Below, piece by piece: positions 24,403 to 33,193 of a stretch of 33,193 nt of DNA; position 1 is the first letter of the stretch; each line of letters starts with the position of its first letter. The notes under the pieces were generated by a model. The model had not been told where the DNA came from and did not search any database. It saw nothing but the letters and a program-made list of their open reading frames with translations. Source of the DNA: Vallitaleaceae bacterium. Its GTDB lineage: Bacteria; Bacillota; Clostridia; Lachnospirales; Vallitaleaceae. Position numbers and translations under genes: made by a program. The DNA lies in NCBI GenBank assembly GCA_029935405.1, contig JAOZKH010000018.1, positions 1 to 33,193 of the forward strand, in the 5' to 3' direction.

Positions 24403-25095
24403 TTATTCTTCTCTTGGGTCGATGTATTTAACAGCGTCTGTATAACGACCGTAAGTACCAGTTGCTTTTTCTAAAGCTTCATTAGCATCCATACCGCCGC
24501 GAATCCATTCCATCATTTTGCCTAATTGAACGAATTGATAACCGATAACTTCATCGTCAGAATCGATAGCTAAGCTTTTTACATAACCTTCAGCTAATTC
24601 TAAGTAACGTGTACCTTTTGCAGTAGTACCATAAGTAGTACCAATTTGAGAACGTAGACCTTTACCTAAATCTTCAAGACCTGCACCAATTGGAAGACCA
24701 CCTTCTGAAAAAGCAGTTTGACTACGTCCATATGCGTATTGTAAGAAGATTTCTCTCATTGCAACGTTTATTGCGTCGCAAACTAAGTCAGTATTTAACG
24801 CCTCTAACATAGTTTTGCCAGGTAAGATTTCTGATGCCATAGCAGCAGAGTGAGTCATTCCTGAACATCCAATAGTTTCGATAAGAGCTTCTTCGATAAT
24901 TCCGTCTTTAACATTTAAAGTAAGTTTTGAAGCACCTTGCTGTGGAGCGCACCAGCCTACGCCGTGCGATACACCAGAAATGTCGCTGATTTGGGTTGAT
25001 TGTACCCATTTTCCCTCAACTGGAATTGGAGCTGGACCATGGTTTGGACCCTTTGAAATAGGGCACATTCTTTCGACTTCATGTGATAAAATCAT
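24403..25095 (-). CDS. NifU/IscU-like iron-sulfur scaffold protein
   Basis: The 230-residue protein has the NifU N-terminal fold. Three cysteines sit where IscU has its cluster ligands: C49 (GVGWCAPQQGAS), C77 (IGCSGMTHSAAM) and C106 (LVCDAINVAMREI). C11 is an extra. After ~residue 115 the sequence departs from IscU and has its own Gly-rich part (SEGGLPIGAGLEDLGKGL) and a helical tail. I start at ATG 25095, preceded by AAGGAGA; a GTG at 25131 would add 12 residues without a ribosome site. It is translated just ahead of the GGGtGRT gene. No IscS-type desulfurase is nearby. Confidence 0.85.
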   Translation of the reverse strand: MILSHEVERMCPISKGPNHGPAPIPVEGKWVQSTQISDISGVSHGVGWCAPQQGASKLTLNVKDGIIEEALIETIGCSGMTHSAAMASEILPGKTMLEALNTDLVCDAINVAMREIFLQYAYGRSQTAFSEGGLPIGAGLEDLGKGLRSQIGTTYGTTAKGTRYLELAEGYVKSLAIDSDDEVIGYQFVQLGKMMEWIRGGMDANEALEKATGTYGRYTDAVKYIDPREE

Positions 25096-25114
25096 TGTGG
25101 ATTGTTCTCCTTCC

Positions 25115-25142
25115 TTAATATAAAATAACACTATTGTGTCAA
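25115..25142 (-). promoter_or_regulatory. Possible promoter of the NifU-like/GGGtGRT operon
   Basis: Minus-strand TTGACA (25142-25137) and TATTAA (25120-25115) have a 16-base spacer. The start site would fall within the ribosome binding site, giving a very short leader, so the match may be accidental. The -35 box overlaps the imperfect palindrome TTGACACAATAGTGTTA, a possible operator. No better promoter is seen. Confidence 0.3.
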
Positions 25143-25286
25143 TAAGCTCTAAGATGTGAGAGTAAATTTTAGTTGCATTACGTAGTGTTAATGTTCAACT
25201 CTGCACACACTGTTATAGTTTAGCAAATAATTGATGATTTGACCACCCTTTTTACTAGAAAAATGCATGTAAAGCATAAGGTTGTG

Positions 25287-25316
25287 AAAAACGTTGCTTT
25301 TATAAAAGCAACGTTT
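25287..25316 (-). terminator. Intrinsic terminator of the gltBD operon
   Basis: Bases 25289-25316 form a perfect 28-base palindrome (AAACGTTGCTTTTA and its complement). On the minus strand it is followed by a run of T (25291-25287), which suits termination after gltD. It lies 38 bases beyond the gltD stop codon. Confidence 0.9.
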
Positions 25317-25353
25317 AACTAAAATTGTTAATAATGACGGATGAAATAAGTCC

Positions 25354-26826
25354 CTAGCCAAGTGAACTTCTTAGAAATGTTTCTCCCATAAGATAAAAAT
25401 CAATTTCTTTAGCAAGTTTTCTACCTTCAGCAATTGCGTGAACGACTAATGATTGACCTTTTCTCATATCGCCAGCAGCAAAAACGTTTTTGACTGATGT
25501 TTGATAAGAAGAGTCGGTAGAAACGTTGCCACGAACATCATAATCAACACCTAAGTCATCTAATAGACCAGTGTGCTTTGGATGTAAAAATCCCATTGCA
25601 AAGAGTATGAGATTTGCTTCAATAATAAATTCGGAACCTTCAATTTCTTTCATATAAGGGCGACCGCCATCTTCTGGTGATATCCAGTTAAGTTTGATAC
25701 ATTTAAGACCGGTTACGTTACCAACTTCATCACCAATAAATTCTTTGGTTCCAATTGAGAACATACGTATATCTTTATCATAGTGAGTCATTGCTTCATT
25801 ATGTGAAGAACTTGTTTTATAAAGACGAGGAAATACAGGCCAAGGCTGAGAATTATCTCTTTCTTTAGGTGGCATTGGTAATAATTCTAATTGAGTAATG
25901 TCTATGGCACCTTGTCTTAGTGAAGTACCGATACAATCTGAACCTGTATCACCACCACCAATAACTACTACCTTTTTACCTTCTGCAGTTATTGAAAAAG
26001 AAGGGGCTATAATTTGACCAGAAGCTCTTTTGTTAGCTTGAGGTAAAAATTCTGTTGCAAAGTGAATACCCTTAAAGTTACGGCCTGTAATTGTTAAATC
26101 TCTAGGTTCTGTGGAACCACCTGTAAGACCGATGACGTCAAAACTTTTTAATAATTCTTTAGTAGTAATATCAATGCCTACATTTGTGTTGACCTTAAAG
26201 TCGACGCCTTCATTACGCATTTGATCGACGCGTCGATTAATATATGATTTAGGCAATTTATAATCAGGAATACCATATCTCATAGCTCCGCCGATAACAT
26301 CGTTTCTTTCAAATATCGTTACTTTGTGACCAACTCTTGCCAATTGTTGAGCTGCAGCCATACCAGCTGGACCACCACCTATAATTGCAACTTTTTTGCC
26401 AGTCATAATAGCTGGTGGATGTGGTTTGATCCAATTTTCTTCCCAACCTTTTTCTACAATAGCAAGTTCGATATCTTCAATTGTAATAGGGTCGTTAATA
26501 ATGCCAAGAACACAACCGCCTTCACAAAGTGCAGGACAGATTTTACCGGTAAATTCAGGAAAGTTATTGGTAGTATGTAATACTTCTAATGCCTTTTGCC
26601 ATTGATTGTTATATACTAAATCATTAAAATCAGGGATAATATTGCCAAGTGGACAGTTATGGCTACAAAAAGGTACACCACAATCCATACATCTAGCAGC
26701 TTGTGTCATAATTCCTTGTGTATCTTGTGGGATGTATATATCTTGCCAGTTGGTTATGCGTGTTTTGGCATCTTTATAATCACCGTTTTTACGAATAATT
26801 TCTTTGAATCCTGTAGTTTTTCCCAT
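25354..26826 (-). CDS. gltD: Glutamate synthase small subunit (NADPH, beta)
   Basis: The beta subunit oxidises NADPH and passes electrons through FAD and two [4Fe-4S] clusters to the large subunit, completing GOGAT. The 490 residues show the N-terminal cysteine clusters CMDCGVPFCSHNCPLG and CPALCEGGCVLG. The FAD-binding GGGPAGMAAAQQLARVG (about 150-166) and the NADPH-binding VIGGGDTGSDCIG (about 285-300) follow, then the C-terminal FAD contact VFAAGDMRKGQSLVVHAIAEG. It begins 11 bases after gltB and is co-transcribed with it; a perfect terminator follows. Confidence 0.97.
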   Translation of the reverse strand: MGKTTGFKEIIRKNGDYKDAKTRITNWQDIYIPQDTQGIMTQAARCMDCGVPFCSHNCPLGNIIPDFNDLVYNNQWQKALEVLHTTNNFPEFTGKICPALCEGGCVLGIINDPITIEDIELAIVEKGWEENWIKPHPPAIMTGKKVAIIGGGPAGMAAAQQLARVGHKVTIFERNDVIGGAMRYGIPDYKLPKSYINRRVDQMRNEGVDFKVNTNVGIDITTKELLKSFDVIGLTGGSTEPRDLTITGRNFKGIHFATEFLPQANKRASGQIIAPSFSITAEGKKVVVIGGGDTGSDCIGTSLRQGAIDITQLELLPMPPKERDNSQPWPVFPRLYKTSSSHNEAMTHYDKDIRMFSIGTKEFIGDEVGNVTGLKCIKLNWISPEDGGRPYMKEIEGSEFIIEANLILFAMGFLHPKHTGLLDDLGVDYDVRGNVSTDSSYQTSVKNVFAAGDMRKGQSLVVHAIAEGRKLAKEIDFYLMGETFLRSSLG

Positions 26827-26837
26827 ATTGTCACCTC

Positions 26838-29800
26838 CTAGACTGTAGCAGCATTAGCTGCTTTTTTGATAAGAACATCTTTATAGGCTGGAGAGATGAC
26901 TTTAATGAATTTTGACTTATAATTATCAAAATCATCAAGTATTTCTTGCCCTTTGTTGCTGTTGGTGTATTTAACATGCTTTGAAATCATATCTTTCACT
27001 AATTGAATATCATTGGTATCTTGAAGTGGTTCTGTAACAACGATTTGATGGTTACATTGCATTTCTTCGAAATTACCTTCAAGATCAAGAACAAAAGCTT
27101 GTCCACCACTCATTCCTGCACCAAAGTTACGACCCGTTGTACCAAGAATAACAGCAACACCACCAGTCATATATTCACAACCATGGTCACCAACACCTTC
27201 AACAACAGTGTTAACACCTGAGTTTCGTACAGCAAAACGTTCGCCAACTTTACCATTAATATAAACATCGCCACTTGTAGCACCGTAAAGAAGAGTATTA
27301 CCAGCGATTATATTATCTTTTGCGGAATATATTGCATCTTTTGGAGGATATATTATAAGCTTTCCACCTGATAAACCTTTACCCATATAATCATTACAAT
27401 CTCCCTCAAGTTCTAAAGTCATTCCCTTTGTGGCAAAAGATGCAAAGCTTTGCCCTGCATTACCTGTGAACTTATAGTGGATTGTATCTTCAGGCAAATA
27501 TTCACCTTTTGTAATTTTTGCAACTTTACCAGCAAGCATAGCACCTACAGTACGATGTATGTTTCGTATAGTATATTCTTTGTAAACTTTTTTTCCTTTT
27601 TCTAATGCTTCTTTAGCATCAGCTATTAATCTTCTGTCAAAAATCGCATCAAGATTATGATTTTGATTCATCATATGACGAGGTTGAATTCTTGATGGTA
27701 ATTCAGGTTTATATAAAATATTCTCAAAATTAATACCTTTTGATTTCCAATTAAGTATATCATTGTTTGGTTCAAGTAAATCTACACGACCTACCATTTC
27801 GTCAATTGTTCTAAATCCAAGTTCAGCCATGTATTCTCTAAGTTCAGTAGCAATAAAAGTAAAGAAATTCACAATGTGCTCAGCTTTGCCCTTAAAGTTT
27901 TTGCGAAGTATTGGATCTTGAGTTGCTACACCGACAGGGCAGGTATTGTTTTGACATTTTCTCATCATTATACATCCAGATACAACTAAAGCTGCAGTTG
28001 CAAATCCATATTCCTCTGCACCAAGTAATGTGGCAATTGCAATGTCACGACCAGTTTTTAGTTGACCATCGGTCTGAACAACGATTCGACTTCTTAAATT
28101 GTTCATAAGTAAAGTTTGTTGTGTTTCAGCTAAGCCTAATTCCCATGGAAGACCAACATATTTAATAGAACTAACTGGAGCTGCACCGGTTCCACCATCA
28201 TGACCTGATATAAGAACAACGTCTGCATGGGCTTTTGATACACCAGCAGCAACTGTGCCAACACCTACTTCAGATACAAGCTTAACATTAATTCTTGCTT
28301 GCTCATTAACATTTTTAAGGTCATATATAAGTTGGGCTAAGTCTTCAATGGAGTAAATATCATGGTGGGGAGGAGGGGAAATTAAGTCGATACCAGGAGT
28401 TGAATTTCTAACTTCTGCAATAGCTTTAGAAACTTTATGACCTGGAAGATGTCCGCCTTCGCCTGGCTTTGCGCCTTGTGCCATTTTAATTTGAAGTTCG
28501 CTACAGTTAACTAGATATTCAGTATTTACGCCAAAACGTCCAGAAGCAACTTGTTTAATAGAACTTCGTTTAACATCATCATATAATCTGTCTCTTGACT
28601 CGCCACCTTCGCCTGAATTAGACTTAGCACCAATTGAATTCATTGCTTTTGCTAAAGTTTCATGTACTTCCTTAGAGAGTGAACCAAAACTCATAGCACC
28701 TGTAGCAAACCTAGGAAGTATGTTTTTAATAGGCTCTACTTCTGAAAGTGGAATTGACTTATTAGGCTTAAATTTAAGCAAACCACGGATAGTATTAAGT
28801 TTACTTGCTTGATCATCAATAAGCTTTGTATATTCTTTATATAATAAATAATTATTTGTACGACAAGAGTGCTGTAATTTGCTTATGGTTTCAGGTGTGA
28901 ATAAATGATTTTCACTACCTTTTCGCCACTGATGTGAGCCACCTTCGAGAAGATTTGGATAAGGATTTCTAAGAGGGTTAAGGGCAGTATGATGTCTTAT
29001 TGCAACTTCTTTGGCAATAATACCTAAATCAATACCTTCGACGCGACTTACAGTGCCTGCAAAATATTTATCAATTGTTTTGCTGTTAATACCAATAGCC
29101 TCAAAAATTTGTGCTCCGTGGTATGACTGCAATGTACAGATTCCCATTTTTGAAAAAATCTTTAGCAAACCTTTACCAAGTGCTTTAATATAATTATTGC
29201 TCGCCTCTTCATCAGATAAATCATCATTATTAATATAAAGATTTGATTCGACAAGCTTTGAAATTGAGTTCATTGCTACATATGGATTAATTGCATCCAC
29301 ACCATATCCTATAAGTAAAGCCATGTGCATTGTATCTCTTGCATCTCCTGTCTCAGCAATAATATCAACCTTGGTACGAAGTTTTTTGTCAATAAGGTAG
29401 TGATGTACACTTGAAGCGGCTAATAACATTGGAATAGGGGCAGAGTATTTATCAACACCACGATCGGATAAAATAATCATGTTATAACCTTCGTGAATGG
29501 AGTCCTCTACTTGATGATTAATTCTATTTAAAGCTTTTTCAAGACCTGAACCTTCATCATAAATGTTAAAAAGTGTAGGTATTTTTATCGAGCGGAAATC
29601 AATGTGATCAATATGAACTAATTTTTCTAATGCGGCACTATCAAGAATAGGTTGCTTTAGTTCGATGAAATTAATATCTTTAGTAGCATCTAATTCACCT
29701 AAAAAACTTCCGCGATCACCTAATATCTGAACGCTACTCATAACAAGTCTTTCACGAATGGGATCAATGGGCGGATTGGTAACTTGAGCGAATAATTGCT

Positions 29801-31361
29801 TGAAATAATTGTATAAAAGTTGAGGCTTCTCAGATAATACAGCTAATGAAGCATCGTTACCCATAGAACCAATAGCTTCTTTGCCTGATATAGCCATTGG
29901 AGCTAAAACTTTTTTAAGCTCTTCTTCAGTATATCCAAAGATTTTCTGATATTGCAGAAGTCTTTGATCACCTAGTTTGAGTATTTTGTGAGGGACAGGA
30001 ATATCTTCAAGTAAAATTTTATTACGCTTAATCCATTCCTTATATGGTTTTTTTGAAACGAGCTCATTTTTGATTTCTTCATCAGGTATAATTCTACCTT
30101 GTGTTGTGTCTACAAGAAACATTTTACCTGGTTGTAATCGGCCTCGTTCTACAACGGTATTTGTATCAAAGGGAAGGACTCCTGTTTCAGATGCCATAAC
30201 AACGATATCGTTTTCTGTAATAAGGTATCTTGCAGGTCGTAATCCGTTTCTGTCTAAAGTGGCACCTATCTGTATACCGTCAGTAAAAATAACAGCAGAA
30301 GGGCCATCCCAAGGTTCCATTAATCCTGCGTGATATTCATAAAAGCCTTTTTTGTCATCTGACATATATTTATGTTCTTGCCATGCCTCAGGAATAAGAA
30401 TGCTGATAGCATGAGCAAGAGACTTGCCACTTGCAAGCAAAAGCTCTAATACATTATCAAGATTAGCTGAATCAGAACCGCTTGGTTCGATAATAGGATA
30501 GACTTTCTTAAGTTCATCTCCAAATATATCTGACTCAATTACACCTTCACGGGCGTTCATCCAGTTAATATTCCCTCTAAGTGTATTTATTTCTCCATTG
30601 TGAGCCAAATATCTAAATGGTTGTGCTCGATCCCATGAAGGAAAAGTATTAGTTGAATAACGTTGATGTACAAGTGCAATTGCACTAATCATATCAGGGT
30701 CTGATAAATCAGGAAAGAATTCAGGAATTTGGAAAGCGAGTAGTTGTCCTTTATAAATGATAGTTCTTGCAGATAAACTACAAACATAAAAAGCTTCTGT
30801 ATATTTATGCTTTGCCTTGCGTATGGCTAATTCGATTTGTTTGCGTACTATGTATAATTTTCTTTCAAAGGTATCAATAGTTAAATCCCCTTTTTTAATA
30901 AATAATTGATGTACCATAGGTCTTGTTCCACCAGCGGTCAAACCACATGATTCAACATTTTGTGGTACATCTCTCCAACCAATTAATTCTAAACCTTCGT
31001 TTTCAATAACTCTTTCGCAAACACCTTCGCAATAATTACGTGCATTAGGTTCTTGTGGTAAAAATATCATACCAACCCCGTATTCGCCTTCACCTGGAAT
31101 AGGGTAGTTAAGTTCATTCATTTTTTTTGCCAAAAACGCATGGGGTATTTGAATTAAAATACCAGCACCATCTCCTGAGTTAGGATCAGCACCAACTGCA
31201 CCTCGGTGATGTAGATTTGCAAGGATTTGTATACCTTGTTGTACTATTTCATGTGATTTGTCGCCTTTTATATGTGCGATAAAACCAACACCACAATTGT
31301 CTTTCTCCATAATTGGGTCATACATTCCCTGTTTTGGAGGTAAGCCATAAGAATTTTTCAT
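26838..31361 (-). CDS. gltB: Glutamate synthase large subunit (alpha)
   Basis: The alpha subunit splits glutamine and transfers the ammonia to 2-oxoglutarate to make glutamate, the nitrogen-assimilation step paired with glutamine synthetase. The 1507-residue protein carries a 22-residue propeptide before the catalytic Cys23 (EKDNCGVGFIA), which should be the mature N-terminus. A class II glutaminase domain, a linker and the FMN-binding synthase barrel (RFATGAMSFGSLS, SGHDGGTGAAPVSSIK) follow. The [3Fe-4S] ligands are C1130, C1136 and C1141 (CIMMRKCQNNTC), and the C-terminal GXGXG helix ends the protein. Length is normal. AAGGAGG precedes ATG 31361; the promoter is at 31429-31457. Confidence 0.98.
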   Translation of the reverse strand: MKNSYGLPPKQGMYDPIMEKDNCGVGFIAHIKGDKSHEIVQQGIQILANLHHRGAVGADPNSGDGAGILIQIPHAFLAKKMNELNYPIPGEGEYGVGMIFLPQEPNARNYCEGVCERVIENEGLELIGWRDVPQNVESCGLTAGGTRPMVHQLFIKKGDLTIDTFERKLYIVRKQIELAIRKAKHKYTEAFYVCSLSARTIIYKGQLLAFQIPEFFPDLSDPDMISAIALVHQRYSTNTFPSWDRAQPFRYLAHNGEINTLRGNINWMNAREGVIESDIFGDELKKVYPIIEPSGSDSANLDNVLELLLASGKSLAHAISILIPEAWQEHKYMSDDKKGFYEYHAGLMEPWDGPSAVIFTDGIQIGATLDRNGLRPARYLITENDIVVMASETGVLPFDTNTVVERGRLQPGKMFLVDTTQGRIIPDEEIKNELVSKKPYKEWIKRNKILLEDIPVPHKILKLGDQRLLQYQKIFGYTEEELKKVLAPMAISGKEAIGSMGNDASLAVLSEKPQLLYNYFKQLFAQVTNPPIDPIRERLVMSSVQILGDRGSFLGELDATKDINFIELKQPILDSAALEKLVHIDHIDFRSIKIPTLFNIYDEGSGLEKALNRINHQVEDSIHEGYNMIILSDRGVDKYSAPIPMLLAASSVHHYLIDKKLRTKVDIIAETGDARDTMHMALLIGYGVDAINPYVAMNSISKLVESNLYINNDDLSDEEASNNYIKALGKGLLKIFSKMGICTLQSYHGAQIFEAIGINSKTIDKYFAGTVSRVEGIDLGIIAKEVAIRHHTALNPLRNPYPNLLEGGSHQWRKGSENHLFTPETISKLQHSCRTNNYLLYKEYTKLIDDQASKLNTIRGLLKFKPNKSIPLSEVEPIKNILPRFATGAMSFGSLSKEVHETLAKAMNSIGAKSNSGEGGESRDRLYDDVKRSSIKQVASGRFGVNTEYLVNCSELQIKMAQGAKPGEGGHLPGHKVSKAIAEVRNSTPGIDLISPPPHHDIYSIEDLAQLIYDLKNVNEQARINVKLVSEVGVGTVAAGVSKAHADVVLISGHDGGTGAAPVSSIKYVGLPWELGLAETQQTLLMNNLRSRIVVQTDGQLKTGRDIAIATLLGAEEYGFATAALVVSGCIMMRKCQNNTCPVGVATQDPILRKNFKGKAEHIVNFFTFIATELREYMAELGFRTIDEMVGRVDLLEPNNDILNWKSKGINFENILYKPELPSRIQPRHMMNQNHNLDAIFDRRLIADAKEALEKGKKVYKEYTIRNIHRTVGAMLAGKVAKITKGEYLPEDTIHYKFTGNAGQSFASFATKGMTLELEGDCNDYMGKGLSGGKLIIYPPKDAIYSAKDNIIAGNTLLYGATSGDVYINGKVGERFAVRNSGVNTVVEGVGDHGCEYMTGGVAVILGTTGRNFGAGMSGGQAFVLDLEGNFEEMQCNHQIVVTEPLQDTNDIQLVKDMISKHVKYTNSNKGQEILDDFDNYKSKFIKVISPAYKDVLIKKAANAATV

Positions 31362-31678
31362 AAATAATGCCTCCTTATATAATACGTTTATTGACCGTGT
31401 TATTAACTATAATGATTCTAGTGCACTGATTATAGCATAGGCTAAAGTTGTATTCAATAGTGAAAATGAAAGAGATAGAAAAAAATATTTCGTTTTGGAT
31501 TTTGACAATATTTTATAAGTATAAATATCTGCACATGAAAGTAATTGTCCTAAGCCTGTATAAAACAGGTTTTTCGAAGAAACTATAAGTGATTCTAAAA
31601 AGAATTGCCACATTAGATGGATAAGAATATTTGTATGAAATTACAATATTGCATAATGTAACTTGCAAAATCATAAAA
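31362..31678. other. 317-base intergenic region upstream of gltB
   Basis: The left half holds the gltB promoter and leader. At 31553-31571 AGCCTGT/ACAGGTT form a seven-pair hairpin with a short T-run on the plus strand only, although no plus-strand gene leads into it. The rest, next to the YihY-family gene end, is AT-rich without a clear terminator. Two minus-strand ORFs of 68 and 75 codons here have no ribosome sites and are not called. Confidence 0.6.
31429..31457 (-). promoter_or_regulatory. Sigma-A promoter of the gltBD operon
   Basis: Minus-strand TTGAAT (31457-31452) and TATAAT (31434-31429) are spaced by 17 bases. The predicted start near 31422 gives a ~60-base leader ending in the AAGGAGG ribosome site. 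No attenuator is seen in the leader. Confidence 0.75.
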
Positions 31679-32530
31679 TTATTCAGAATTTTTTTGATTT
31701 TTTTCATTATAATCGCCAATAACTGCGTTGACTTCTCCACCTAAAATAATAATGATACTACAGGCGTAAAGCCATAACATAATTATGACAATATCAGCAA
31801 GGCTACCATATATATAGGAAAGAGAAGTAGACAAATTGACATAAATCGAGAAAAAGGCAGATATTCCAATCCAACCGGTTGTTGCAACAATTGTACCTGG
31901 TAATGTGGACATAAACCGGTTTCCATGAGTTGGGACAACGTTATAAATACCACTAAAAAATAATATTGACATAAGTATAGTGAAAATGTAACGTATAAAA
32001 TCAATAAGTAACTCAGGATTAAATGGTACATTAATATATTCAATTGCAGTGTTATAAATCCGATTGCCAAACAAAATAAATGCACCGGTAAGTATTATGA
32101 TTAATACAAAAGCAATGGTATATATAAAAGCTACGAGCCTAATAACTATAAAATTTTGTTTTTCTGTTACACGATAAGCAACTCTTAGACTTTGAATGAT
32201 TGCATGAATAGCCCTTGAAGCAGACCATAAAGCAATGAAAGAAGCAAAAGGGAGTAATGTAATAGAAGTGTTATTCAAAGCATCATTAAATAAATAGGTC
32301 AAAAAGTTAATAACAGTATCTGGAAAAAGAGCTGTAAAATCTGCAAATAACCCTGTATCTGAAAAGTTTGATATTCTAAATATTTCAAGAGAAACTATTG
32401 TAAAAGGAAATACAGAAAGTATAGTAAAAAAAGTTAGTTTAGTTGCCATTGCACTAACTTGATCTTCGTTGTACCTTTTTTGGATTTCTCTTATATGGCC
32501 ATACAGTTTTGTATAATCTGGTTTTTGCAT
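31679..32530 (-). CDS. YihY/BrkB family membrane protein
   Basis: The 283-residue integral membrane protein has about six helices. It opens with a cytoplasmic segment typical of the family (RYNEDQVSAMATKLTFFTILSVFPF). Family marks include ALWSASRAIHAIIQSLRVAYRV, a PTHGNRFMSTLPGTIVATTGWIGISAFFSIYV region and YIYGSLADIVIIMLWLYACSIIIILGGEVNAVI. The family was once named ribonuclease BN, which is now considered wrong; the true role is uncertain. AAAGGATAG precedes ATG 32530. It is a single gene on its strand, and no clear terminator lies between it and gltB. Confidence 0.92.
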   Translation of the reverse strand: MQKPDYTKLYGHIREIQKRYNEDQVSAMATKLTFFTILSVFPFTIVSLEIFRISNFSDTGLFADFTALFPDTVINFLTYLFNDALNNTSITLLPFASFIALWSASRAIHAIIQSLRVAYRVTEKQNFIVIRLVAFIYTIAFVLIIILTGAFILFGNRIYNTAIEYINVPFNPELLIDFIRYIFTILMSILFFSGIYNVVPTHGNRFMSTLPGTIVATTGWIGISAFFSIYVNLSTSLSYIYGSLADIVIIMLWLYACSIIIILGGEVNAVIGDYNEKNQKNSE

Positions 32531-32730
32531 AATCTATCCTTTACTCTGCCTTATTTACTACTCTTACCATAACATGTATTAAGAATTATTGGAATAAAAA
32601 ACAGTATTAATGTAATGATTTAAAATAATTAGTAAATAGCTGAGATGTTCTTTTTGCACTAGAAAAAATCAATTAAATGTGTTAAAATATATACTTCAAG
32701 GAAACCATGCTTCGAGTTAGGAAGGTTTAT

Positions 32731-33132
32731 ATGATTGAAATAATTAATAAGGAATACAAAGCAATTTTAGTTGTACAAGCTGAAAAAATAAGTGTTAAAT
32801 CAAAACTGATCGTATCAATTAAAAAACCACAGGTGATTCATATGTACGCATATGATTTACATTTGCTTTTTTCTGAAGTTAATGTTGAAACAGTATTATA
32901 TTATATAGAAAGATTTGAAATTGACTACCTGTGTCTAAATATACCAATCACAAAGTATATAAAGGTTGCTAGTGAATTGATCAATAGACTCAATAAAGAA
33001 AATTGTTACATTAATGTTATATGCTCAGGGGATGCTATTACACCACAAATCGCAAAAGATATCGGGGCACAAGGATTTACTTTGACAGGTGATGACTTAA
33101 TAAGAGTAATGGAAGAAATTAAGATTGAATAG
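32731..33132 (+). CDS. Small cytoplasmic protein of unknown function
   Basis: I start this at ATG 32731 (133 aa), five bases after TAGGAAGG; an in-frame ATG at 32707 after CAAGGAAA would add eight residues and is also possible. No signal peptide or membrane segment is visible. The second half alternates beta strands and helices (IDYLCLNIPIT, VASELINRLNKENCYINVICSG). It ends with DIGAQGFTLTGDDLIRVMEEI, reminiscent of the last strand-helix of cobalamin-binding Rossmann domains, but no DxHxxG motif exists, so B12 binding is not supported. Its 3' end is duplicated just downstream. I do not recognise the family. Confidence 0.7.
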   Translation: MIEIINKEYKAILVVQAEKISVKSKLIVSIKKPQVIHMYAYDLHLLFSEVNVETVLYYIERFEIDYLCLNIPITKYIKVASELINRLNKENCYINVICSGDAITPQIAKDIGAQGFTLTGDDLIRVMEEIKIE

Positions 33133-33161
33133 TCTGTCAAGAAATTAAGATTGAATAGTCT
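33113..33161 (+). repeat. Direct duplication of the preceding gene's 3' end
   Basis: A 23-base sequence starting AAGAAATTAAGATTGAATAG is present at 33113-33135 and again, identically, at 33139-33161, separated by GTC. The first copy contains the last codons and the stop of the gene ending at 33132. The second is untranslated and runs into a promoter. Confidence 0.88.
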
Positions 33162-33188
33162 TGACAAAAAAATAGAATGTGTTATTCT
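33161..33188 (+). promoter_or_regulatory. Promoter reading out of the right edge
   Basis: TTGACA (33161-33166) and TATTCT (33183-33188) with a 16-base spacer form a good sigma-A promoter for a gene beyond the window. The -35 box begins with the last base of the duplicated segment. Confidence 0.6.
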
Positions 33189-33193
33189 AATTA

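Noticed and set aside
31407-31613. 68-codon minus-strand ORF upstream of gltB
   Set aside because: It has no ribosome binding site, spans the gltB promoter, and resembles no family that I recognise.
31513-31740. 75-codon minus-strand ORF overlapping the end of the YihY-family gene
   Set aside because: It begins inside that gene in another frame, without a ribosome site; it is a shadow frame.
31679-32530. Ribonuclease BN
   Set aside because: The old family name is considered an error; the sequence is a six-helix membrane protein without nuclease motifs.
32731-33132. Cobalamin-binding protein
   Set aside because: Only the last strand-helix looks similar; the DxHxxG cobalamin motif is absent.

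Overview
The window is a low-GC, densely coded chromosome segment. It looks like an anaerobic clostridium (class Clostridia, probably Lachnospirales-like; this is an inference from gene content). Supporting signs are strong AGGAGG ribosome binding sites, TTGACA/TATAAT-type promoters, a T-box fragment, a rubredoxin-type protein, a two-domain 2-hydroxyacyl-CoA dehydratase activase-like protein, and a GGGtGRT/NifU-like pair. I see no rRNA, tRNA, CRISPR array, insertion sequence or prophage.

Layout. Bases 3-785 hold the 3' part of an exported protein with an SLH-like module. Bases 853-4919 are a compact type IV pilus operon: pilT, pilC and four small membrane-anchored or prepilin-like genes. A rubredoxin-domain gene (minus strand) has a perfect consensus promoter and a PerR/Fur-like palindrome at its transcription start. 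dinB and an NdpA-type nucleoid-associated protein gene follow, convergent on a 17-bp terminator. Bases 7835-9181 carry small membrane proteins (54 aa, 80 aa, VanZ-like, 109 aa) interrupted by a 123-bp nested inverted-repeat element. Bases 9178-11709 hold an ECF S component divergent from a MocR-type regulator, plus a membrane protein. Bases 11820-12437 hold a degenerate receiver/zinc-ribbon protein and a T-box 3' half with no visible stem I. The 1413-aa activase-like protein then converges with a chemotaxis receptor gene.

Bases 18655-21747 are housekeeping: era, a cyclophilin, truA and a histidine phosphatase. Bases 21772-25095 (minus) carry a secreted transglutaminase-like protein with the same SLH-like module as the left-edge gene, then the GGGtGRT protein and its NifU-like partner. 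Bases 25354-31361 (minus) are the glutamate synthase operon gltB-gltD, with its own promoter and terminator. The right end has a YihY-family membrane protein, a small unknown protein, a duplicated gene 3' end and a promoter reading out of the window.

The points most worth a second look are: the nested inverted-repeat family (two copies about 3.7 kb apart, whose mismatches all become G-U pairs on the minus strand); the orphan T-box; the PerR/Fur-like switch at the rubredoxin gene; the MocR regulator without its PLP lysine; the receiver domain without its phosphorylatable Asp; and the pilus locus that has pilT and pilC but no pilB within the window.
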